A stretch of DNA of 64,000 nucleotides, taken from Micromonospora purpureochromogenes (GTDB taxonomy: Bacteria > Actinomycetota > Actinomycetes > Mycobacteriales > Micromonosporaceae). The position numbers and the translations under genes were made by a program. Numbering within the stretch: position 1 is the stretch's first letter; each line of letters opens with the position of its first letter. The stretch is from NCBI RefSeq assembly GCF_900091515.1, contig NZ_LT607410.1:5146001-5210000 (forward strand). The letters run 5' to 3'. Below, one piece after another: positions 1-6,326 of this stretch. The notes under the pieces are model-generated. The model made no database searches, had not been told where the DNA came from, and saw only the letters and a program-made list of their open reading frames with translations.

Positions 1-331
1 CGGGGCGGTGACCGTACAGCCCGGTGCCGCGCTGTACGTGCGGGGCGGCGTGCTCTCCGGCGGGGTGTCGGCCAGCGGTGCCGACGCGGTGGTGCTGCAC
101 GGCGTGACCGTGCGGGGTGGCGTCACCGTGGCCGGTACCACCGGCGAGGCCGCCATCGAGGCAAGTCAGGTCGCCGGCGGGGTCGACCTCGTCGGCAACG
201 CCGATCCGGTGCTCGCCGCCAGCACGGTCACCGGCGCGCTGTCCTGCGCCGACAACGACCCGGCGCCCCGCGACAACGGGCTGCCCAGCACGGTCACCGG
301 CGGCTACTCGGGACAGTGCGCCCCGCGCTGA
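1..331 (+). CDS. C-terminal part of a repeat-rich (beta-solenoid-like) protein, truncated at window edge
   Basis: The reading frame is open at base 1 and stops at 329-331, so only about the last 109 residues are present; the GTG at 8 is probably internal. The residues repeat a short pattern of GGV or GxV turns with alternating small and hydrophobic residues (for example VRGGVTVAG and VAGGVDLVG), as in parallel beta-helix or left-handed-helix surface proteins. Two cysteines lie near the end (SCAD and QCAPR). No catalytic motif is visible in this fragment. A strong hairpin at 342-372 follows. Function unknown; a secreted or surface role is an inference from the repeat pattern. Confidence 0.6.
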   Translation, partial: GAVTVQPGAALYVRGGVLSGGVSASGADAVVLHGVTVRGGVTVAGTTGEAAIEASQVAGGVDLVGNADPVLAASTVTGALSCADNDPAPRDNGLPSTVTGGYSGQCAPR

Positions 332-341
332 CCGGCGAGAT

Positions 342-372
342 CGGGGCGCCCGGCGAACCGCCGGGCGCCCCG
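342..372. terminator. Bidirectional terminator hairpin between convergent genes
   Basis: A perfect 14-bp stem (342-355 pairs with 359-372) closes a 3-base AAC loop. It lies between the stop of the left-edge gene (331) and the stop of the convergent GTPase gene (398). There is no U-tract, which is usual in high-GC actinomycetes. Confidence 0.75.
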
Positions 373-397
373 AACCCTGCCACCGGCCGGCGACCCG

Positions 398-1867
398 TCA
401 CCGGCCTCCCTCGGCCAGCTCGGCGAGCATCCCCTCGCAGCTGCGGACGACGACCTGCGCGCCGCGCCGCTGGGAAAGCCGGAGCAGCGGATCCTCCGCG
501 CGGTTGCGCCACTGCCACTGCGCGTCGGCCGCGACCTCCCAGAGCCGCTGTACGGGCGCGTCGTGCTCCAGGCCGAGTCGGGCGGGCAGGCCGACCCCGT
601 CCCCGCCGACCAGGCGCTGCGCCTCCGCCGCCAGCTCCGCGTGGAACCCGAGCCGGGTGGTCCGCAGCGCCGCGAGCAGGCGCAGCTCCCGGAACTCGTG
701 CGCACCGGCGAGGATCTGCTCCACCGCGCTGAGCAGCTCCCCGGTGCCCGGGCCGGGCTCGGCCTGCAGCAGCGCCTCCACCGCGGCGAGCGCGGAGCGC
801 GCCTTGAGGGTGTCCCGTCGGTCGACGAAGAACCGGCTGATCGACTCGCGCAGCTCGGTCAGGCCGCTGCGCCGGATGAGTTCGGCGGCCAGCTTGCCCC
901 GGCTGTCGCAGCCGGTACGGACCAGGGTGGTCGCCAGCCGGACCCCGATCAGGCCGAGCCGGTTCAGCAGCGCGGCGCGTACCTCGGTGTCCAGCCGTAC
1001 CGGCAGCTCGGCGCGGACGAAGCGGTCGGCGGAGAGCAGGTGCGGGTCCAGCTCCTCCCGCGACACCTGGGCCAGCTGCGCGAGCGCGGCGTGGTCCGAC
1101 TCGCTGAGCACCCGTCCGGCGAGCCCGAGCAGCCCGCTGCACGCCACCAGGTTGACGCAGAGGGCGTTCACCCGGGGGTCGCGGTGCTGCCGTCGGGCGA
1201 GCTGGCGGGCGGTGAGCAGCCCGTCGATCCGTCCGCCGCCGGTCTCGTCCACCCGGGACAGCACCAGGATCACGTTCACCGGGGCGGCCTGCCCGACCCG
1301 GCTGTCCCGAGTGGACTCCAGCACCCGCAGGTCGGTACCGCGACCGTCGCGGGTCAGGTACAGCACCGCGTCCGCGTCCCGCAGCACCCGGTCCATGACC
1401 GGCGCCCGGCCGTGCTCGTCGGCGCCGATGATCGCGGGCGTGTCGATCAGGGTGACCTGCCGCAGCGCCCGGGTCGGCCACTGCACCACGATGTCGCGCA
1501 GCTCGCCCTCCCGCCGGCCCACCAGGTCCACCCGCATCCCGGTCGCCGACTTGAGCACCGTCAGCTCCTGCGGGGGCTGGCTGCCGGAGTAGGCGGTGGC
1601 GCGCGGCTGTGGACCGTCCTCGTACCAGGTGAAGATGCCGCTGCCGTCCGGGCCGTCGATCGGCGCGACCTCCTCGCCCATGATCGCGTTCAGCACGGTC
1701 GACTTGCCGGACCGCCACGGGCCGGCGACCGCGACCCGCAGCGGTTGCTCCAGCCGGGCCAGCTGGTGCCGGAGGTGGCCGGTCGCGCGGGGGTTGTCCC
1801 GGTAGAGCTGGAGAGCCTGGTGCAGCAGCCCCCAGACCGCCTCGTCCAGCCGCAGGCCGACCGTCAT
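398..1867 (-). CDS. iniC: Dynamin-like GTPase, IniC-like
   Basis: A 489-residue dynamin-superfamily GTPase, second gene of the IniA/IniC-like pair. The P-loop GPWRSGKST is at about residues 49-57 and the G3 motif (LIDTPAI) near 145. The G4 position reads SRVD instead of the usual N/TKxD, so nucleotide specificity may be altered. Helical sequence follows. It starts at the ATG at 1867, which overlaps the upstream gene's stop by ATGA, so the two are translationally coupled. In mycobacteria IniA and IniC belong to the isoniazid-inducible iniBAC operon and IniA is a membrane-remodelling dynamin. The gene symbol is by analogy of order and fold, not proven orthology. Confidence 0.75.
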   Translation of the reverse strand: MTVGLRLDEAVWGLLHQALQLYRDNPRATGHLRHQLARLEQPLRVAVAGPWRSGKSTVLNAIMGEEVAPIDGPDGSGIFTWYEDGPQPRATAYSGSQPPQELTVLKSATGMRVDLVGRREGELRDIVVQWPTRALRQVTLIDTPAIIGADEHGRAPVMDRVLRDADAVLYLTRDGRGTDLRVLESTRDSRVGQAAPVNVILVLSRVDETGGGRIDGLLTARQLARRQHRDPRVNALCVNLVACSGLLGLAGRVLSESDHAALAQLAQVSREELDPHLLSADRFVRAELPVRLDTEVRAALLNRLGLIGVRLATTLVRTGCDSRGKLAAELIRRSGLTELRESISRFFVDRRDTLKARSALAAVEALLQAEPGPGTGELLSAVEQILAGAHEFRELRLLAALRTTRLGFHAELAAEAQRLVGGDGVGLPARLGLEHDAPVQRLWEVAADAQWQWRNRAEDPLLRLSQRRGAQVVVRSCEGMLAELAEGGR

Positions 1868-3717
1868 GCCCGGGGCTCCAACGGCGCCGGGGCGGGCCGG
1901 GCGGCCGTCAACTGCTGGGCCTGCTCGTAGACGGCGGCCAGCCGGCTCATCTTCAGCCGGATCTCGCGCTGGCGCTGCTCGCGGGCGGCCGCGTCGGTGT
2001 CGGCGGCCCGCTTCGCGGTACGGAACGACTGGACGATGGCCTCCTGCAACTCCTCGGTCAGCGCGGTGAAGTGGTCCCGGAGCATCCGCTGCACCTGCCG
2101 GGCGGTGTCCCGACAGTCCTTGGTCGTCCGGACGAAGAAGTCGTCGACGTGCCGCTGGATCGCCGTCTTGGCGCTCGCCTGGCGGCGGCGGAGCAACTGC
2201 CTGCTCTCGTCCCGGATGCTCTTGCCGCCGAAGAGCGCGCCGGCGCCGATCGAGACCGGATTGATCATCGGCATGCCGGCGAGGGTCATCGCCAGGCCGA
2301 ACATCAGCAGGCCGCCGTACGAGCCCTTCATGCCGGTGATCACCTTCTGGCTCGCGGTGAACCGGTCGATGGTCGGCCGCTCCATCTCCGGCAGCCGGTC
2401 CACGAGATCCGCCGGCACCGCCATGGACCAGGGCGGCAGTACGTCGTAGCCGTACCGGGCGAAGTTGCCGGCGACCCGCCGGGCAGCAAAGTCGCAGCGC
2501 TGGGCCAACCACTCGTGGTTGGCCTCGGCGGCCTCGACCAGGCTGCGCTGCAACCACTCCTGGAAGGTGTCCCAGGAGACCAGCGGGTCGGCCGTGTCGA
2601 ACGCCTCGTCGACCATCCGCAGGATCTGCCGGGTCCGGTCGCGCAGGTCGTACTCGATGTCGGACAGCAGGTCGGCCATCTCGTCGGCCAGGGTGTTCTG
2701 CCAGCGGGTGGAGCAGCGGCGCAGCTCGTCGACCTCGCGCTGGGCCGCGTGCAGCCGGGAGATCGGCCCGGACTGGTCCTCCGCCTCCTGGCTCTCCAGC
2801 TCGGCGCGCAGCGGCGCGGCGAGCTGCTCCACCACGGTGCGGGCGATCACCGCGACCGAGGCCCGGGCCAGCACGTCGCCCTTGCCGGCCAGGTCCCGCT
2901 GCAGCCGGGCGATCAGTTGCGGGAAGCCCGACTCGGCGTTGAGCCCGTGGTCGTCGCTGACCGCCGCACGCAGGCGCAACGCCGCCGAGACCGGGATCAG
3001 CGCCGCCGGTACGCCCGCCTCGGCCAGGTGCTGCCGATTGCGCTCGGCGACCGCGCGCCAGTCCGGCACCAGGTCGGTCTTGGTCTGCACCACCGCCACG
3101 TTCGGGTGCGACCGGGTGACGTGCAACAGCATGTTCAGCTCGGCGACGGAGAGTTCCCGGGTGGAATCGGAGACGACCAGCACCGCGTCGGCGCGGTTCA
3201 GCGCGGCGGCCGAGGCGCCGGCACCGAGCAGGGCCACCTCGTCGGTGCCGGGCGTGTCCACCAGCACCAGCCCCGCGCCGAGCAGCGCGCGCGGCAGTCC
3301 GATCTCGACGTACGCCGGCCCGCCACCGGATCGGCGCCCCAGCGTGCCGCCCACCCCGGCCGCGATCTGGTCGAGCGGTACCGGGGTCCGCTCGGCGGTC
3401 GTCGGGACGGAGGCGCCGGCGGGTCGCCCGGGGGCGGACGCCGCCTGGACCACCGTGGCCGACGCCACCTCGGCGTGCTGCACCACGGTCGGCAGGACGG
3501 TGGTGCGGCCGTCGCCGACCGGGCACACCGGCGCGTTCACGATCGCGTTGACGAGCTGACTCTTGCCCTGGTGCGGTTCGCCGACGACCAGGACGCGCAG
3601 CTTCGGGTCGAGCAACTGGGCGCGCTTCTGCCGGACCGCCTGGAGCAGGTCCGCCCGCCCGTGTTCGCGGCACGTGCGGGCGATCCCGTCGAGCACGTCC
3701 AGCCAGATCCCCGCCAT
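1864..3717 (-). CDS. iniA: Dynamin-like GTPase, IniA-like
   Basis: About 617 residues. The G1 motif GEPHQGKS is at about residues 46-53, G3 DTPGTDE near 150 and G4 TKTD near 200, giving a complete GTPase core. The C-terminal half is a helical stalk with a hydrophobic, glycine-rich membrane paddle (GGLLMFGLAMTLAGMPM). This matches the bacterial dynamin IniA, which binds and remodels membranes. The ATG at 3717 is chosen; a GTG sits one codon upstream at 3720. A candidate promoter (GATAAT, rc of 3748-3753, with a 17-base spacer to TGTTCC) lies just upstream, downstream of a hairpin, so it may be expressed separately from iniB. Coupled to the iniC-like gene by ATGA. Confidence 0.8.
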   Translation of the reverse strand: MAGIWLDVLDGIARTCREHGRADLLQAVRQKRAQLLDPKLRVLVVGEPHQGKSQLVNAIVNAPVCPVGDGRTTVLPTVVQHAEVASATVVQAASAPGRPAGASVPTTAERTPVPLDQIAAGVGGTLGRRSGGGPAYVEIGLPRALLGAGLVLVDTPGTDEVALLGAGASAAALNRADAVLVVSDSTRELSVAELNMLLHVTRSHPNVAVVQTKTDLVPDWRAVAERNRQHLAEAGVPAALIPVSAALRLRAAVSDDHGLNAESGFPQLIARLQRDLAGKGDVLARASVAVIARTVVEQLAAPLRAELESQEAEDQSGPISRLHAAQREVDELRRCSTRWQNTLADEMADLLSDIEYDLRDRTRQILRMVDEAFDTADPLVSWDTFQEWLQRSLVEAAEANHEWLAQRCDFAARRVAGNFARYGYDVLPPWSMAVPADLVDRLPEMERPTIDRFTASQKVITGMKGSYGGLLMFGLAMTLAGMPMINPVSIGAGALFGGKSIRDESRQLLRRRQASAKTAIQRHVDDFFVRTTKDCRDTARQVQRMLRDHFTALTEELQEAIVQSFRTAKRAADTDAAAREQRQREIRLKMSRLAAVYEQAQQLTAARPAPAPLEPRA

Positions 3718-3747
3718 CACCGCACCAAGTGTGCGGATTTCGGATTA

Positions 3748-3776
3748 ATTATCAAGTGGTGAATTGAGCAGGAACA
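3748..3776 (-). promoter_or_regulatory. Candidate promoter for the iniA-like gene
   Basis: In an AT-rich island inside GC-rich DNA, the minus strand reads TGTTCC (3776-3771), 17 bases, then GATAAT (3753-3748). The start codon of the iniA-like gene is about 30 bases further. The spacing fits a housekeeping sigma promoter; the -35 match is weak. Confidence 0.45.
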
Positions 3777-3779
3777 GGT

Positions 3780-3814
3780 GGAAAGCCGGATCACCAGTGG
3801 CGATCCGGCTTTCC
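3780..3814 (-). terminator. Hairpin between the iniB-like and iniA-like genes
   Basis: A perfect 13-bp inverted repeat (3780-3792 with 3802-3814) with a 9-base loop sits 18 bp after the iniB-like stop and before the candidate iniA promoter. It could terminate or attenuate transcription between the two genes, or stabilise the iniB message. Confidence 0.65.
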
Positions 3815-3832
3815 GGTCCCGCCGAACCCTGA

Positions 3833-4750
3833 TCAGAACAGACCGTCGCCGAGACCCAGCAGCCCGCCGCCGGCCGACGCGGACGCATCGGCGTGGACCC
3901 CGGAGTCGCCGCTCACCCCGCCATTGACGTCACCGGTCACGCTGCCCACCGTGCCGGTGACGCCGGAGATGACGCCGTCCACCTGGTGCGTCACGCCGCC
4001 CACCGTGGAGGACACGTCGACCTGCGGGACCAGGCCGCCGGAGTCGCTGATGCCGAGCCCGCCCAGGGTGTCGGTCACGCCGAGCCCACCGAGGGTGTCG
4101 TCGACACCGAGCGAGTCGACGACGCCGCCGACCTGGCCGTGGGTGCCGGAGAGCGGGCCGCCGAGCAGGCCGTCCGGGGTGCCGAGCAGGCCGGCGTCGG
4201 TGCCGTCGAGCAGGGCGTCCGGGTTGCCGGCGATGCCGGCCACGTCACCGACCGTCGGGTCGGCCACGGTGTTCACCGGGCCCACCACGTCGGCGTCGAG
4301 GGTGTGTGCCACGTCGTGCACGCCGGTCACGTCGGTCTGGATGCCGCCCGGCCCGATGCCGAGGCCGATCCCGGGCAGCAGCGTCGCCCCGGCGGCGACG
4401 CCCGTCGGGTCGACGGCGATGGCACCCAGCACGCCGGCCTTGACGTCCACTCCCGAGTAGGAGCTGCTGATGGTGATGTCCTGCGGCACGGCCTGGAGCT
4501 GGGCGACCACGTCGGTGGTGTCGGCCAGCAACGGGTCGACCCCGAGCTGCCCGGCCACCGGGGCCACCGGCGCCAGCCCGTGCACCGGGGCGTAGTCGAC
4601 GACCAGCGGGACCACGTCCTGCACGTCGGCGGCGGTGATGTCGGTGAGCCCCGCGGCCTGGAGCGCGCCCTCGGGGTCGAGGTCGAACGCCGACTTGGCG
4701 TCAGGGTTGGTCAGCAGGTTGAGCACGAAGTCGTGCAGGGTCTGGTCCAT
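3833..4750 (-). CDS. iniB: IniB-like protein with Gly/Asp/Val-rich tail
   Basis: 305 residues. The first ~50 residues (DQTLHDFVLNLLTNPDAKSA onward) match the conserved IniB N-terminal domain: a short helical segment with phenylalanine and 'DP' positions followed by a glycine-rich tail. The rest is low-complexity, rich in G, D, V, T and L, with repeated DTLGGLGV-type units at about residues 215-240, and ends in GLLGLGDGLF. No signal peptide is obvious. A good ribosome site (GAGGAG) lies 9 bases before the ATG at 4750. In mycobacteria iniB is the first, cell-wall-stress-induced gene of iniBAC; the protein's biochemical role is unknown. Order B-A-C is conserved here. Confidence 0.75.
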   Translation of the reverse strand: MDQTLHDFVLNLLTNPDAKSAFDLDPEGALQAAGLTDITAADVQDVVPLVVDYAPVHGLAPVAPVAGQLGVDPLLADTTDVVAQLQAVPQDITISSSYSGVDVKAGVLGAIAVDPTGVAAGATLLPGIGLGIGPGGIQTDVTGVHDVAHTLDADVVGPVNTVADPTVGDVAGIAGNPDALLDGTDAGLLGTPDGLLGGPLSGTHGQVGGVVDSLGVDDTLGGLGVTDTLGGLGISDSGGLVPQVDVSSTVGGVTHQVDGVISGVTGTVGSVTGDVNGGVSGDSGVHADASASAGGGLLGLGDGLF

Positions 4751-5051
4751 GTGCCGGTTTCTCCTCGGACGTTGGCGTCAGCGACCGTGATCGTCGACAG
4801 GGACGCTATGACCGCGGGCCGGCATGGGTCATCGGGGATCGGCCCGCAATCCGCCCCGCCCGATTAGGGTGCCCACCGCCTCGTCCGTTAGGGGGACTGG
4901 GGGAACCGGGCCGGCCAGATTTAGGGTCCCGATCCGGGAGCGATCTCTGGTACGAACGTAGGAGCCCACGGGGTGTCGCCGGGGGTGGGTCGCCGCACGT
5001 GCCGACACCGTCGCCACCGGCCGGCCAACTCACGGTGAAGGAAGATTGCGG
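4751..5051. promoter_or_regulatory. Divergent regulatory region between iniB-like and hsp70-like genes, with three TTAGGG repeats
   Basis: The 301-bp gap carries no gene. It contains three direct TTAGGG motifs at 4864-4869, 4888-4893 and 4921-4926 (spacing 24 and 33 bp). Such repetition in this composition suggests a regulator-binding array. The IniR-like protein encoded at 6323-8887 is the obvious candidate, but that link is inference. A purine-rich ribosome site (AAGGAAG at about 5038-5044) serves the plus-strand gene. Confidence 0.45.
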
Positions 5052-6326
5052 ATGCCGTACGTCCTGGGGATCGACATCGGAAGCACCAACACCGCGGCCA
5101 GCGTGGCCGGGCGACGGGGTGCGACCTGGGCGCGACCCGAGGTGGTCGCGCTGGACGGCGGGTCGGTGACCGTACCGTCGGTGTTGCACCTGGCGGCCGA
5201 CGGGACGCTGGTGGTGGGTGAACCGTCCGTCGAGGACGGGAGCCGGACCGCACGCGGGTTCGTCCGCCGGGTCGGCGACGACGTACCCCTGCTGCTCGGC
5301 GGCGAGGCCTGCCCGCCGCAGATGCTGACCGCGCTGCTGGCGGCGTGGGTGGTGGAACGGGTCCTCGACCGGGAGGGTGAGCCCGCCGAGGCGGTCGTGC
5401 TCAGCCACCCCGCAGGCTGGGGTCGGCACCGGCGCGAGCTGCTGCACGAGGCGCTGTGGCAGTTCGGCCTGGACAACGTGACGCTGCTGCCCCGTACGGT
5501 CACGGTGGCCGAGAGCCACGCGGCACGGGGCTTCCCGGGCAGCACGGCGGCCGTCTACGCCCTGGGCGGCAACACCTTCGAGGCGGCCCTGGTCCGCCGC
5601 ACCCCCCGCGGCACCTACGAGACGTTCGGCCTGCCGCAGGGGCTGGACTGGATCGGCGGCGCCGACTTCGACGAGGCGCTGGCCGAGCACGTGCGTACCG
5701 TGCTCGCCCGGGAACTCGCCGCGGCCGGACCTCGGCAGACGCACGCCACGCTGCGCGCGCTGCTGCCCGAGTGCGACCGGGCCAAGCGGGACCTGACCGT
5801 CGGTACGGAGACCGACGTGCTGCTGACCCTGCCCACCGGGCCGGTCCGGGTGCCGGTGAGCCGGGTGCGGTTCGAGGACATGATCCGGCCGGCCGTGCAG
5901 GCGACCGTCGAGCTGCTGACCCGGACCGTCCACTCCGCCGGGCTGCTGCCGGCGCAGCTCGACGGCGTCCTGCTCGCCGGCGGCTCCACCCGTATCCCCC
6001 TGGTCGTCGAGCTGCTCGCCGCGGCCTTCCCGGTACCGGTGGAGGTGGAGCCCGATCCGCAGCTGACCGCAGCCACCGGCGCGGCGCTGGCCGCCTGTCA
6101 GGTGGTGTCGCCCCGCCCGCGCCGGCCGGAGCCGGACCGCGGGCCCGCCCCGGCCGTCGAGACCGGACGGGCCGCCGCGCCGGCCGTCCCGGCGCAGCGT
6201 GCACCCGAGCACGACCGTTGTGCCCGCAGCGAGCCACCACCCCGTCCCCCGGTCCGGATCACCCCGCTGGAACTGCCGAAGGCCTCTCGTTTGGTGCTGG
6301 CCCGCGGCCGGGGACGGGAAGGATGA
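5052..6326 (+). CDS. Hsp70-family ATPase without a substrate-binding domain
   Basis: 424 residues. The actin-fold nucleotide-binding motifs of DnaK are present: phosphate-1 loop GIDIGSTNT at the N-terminus, the phosphate-2 region around YALGGNTFEAAL (DLGGGT in DnaK) and the adenosine motif LLAGGSTRIPLV near residue 315. After about residue 350 only a Pro/Ala/Arg-rich tail follows, so the beta-sandwich substrate domain of a chaperone is absent. The ATG at 5052 is preferred over the TTG at 5046 because the ribosome site is about 7 bases away. The stop overlaps the next start by ATGA, coupling it to the LuxR-type regulator. It could be a sensor or switch for that regulator; this is inference. 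Confidence 0.8.
   Translation: MPYVLGIDIGSTNTAASVAGRRGATWARPEVVALDGGSVTVPSVLHLAADGTLVVGEPSVEDGSRTARGFVRRVGDDVPLLLGGEACPPQMLTALLAAWVVERVLDREGEPAEAVVLSHPAGWGRHRRELLHEALWQFGLDNVTLLPRTVTVAESHAARGFPGSTAAVYALGGNTFEAALVRRTPRGTYETFGLPQGLDWIGGADFDEALAEHVRTVLARELAAAGPRQTHATLRALLPECDRAKRDLTVGTETDVLLTLPTGPVRVPVSRVRFEDMIRPAVQATVELLTRTVHSAGLLPAQLDGVLLAGGSTRIPLVVELLAAAFPVPVEVEPDPQLTAATGAALAACQVVSPRPRRPEPDRGPAPAVETGRAAAPAVPAQRAPEHDRCARSEPPPRPPVRITPLELPKASRLVLARGRGREG

Noticed and set aside
4060..4160. Repeats inside the iniB-like gene as a CRISPR-like array
   Set aside because: They are in-frame codon repeats of Gly/Asp/Val-rich units, not spaced identical repeats.
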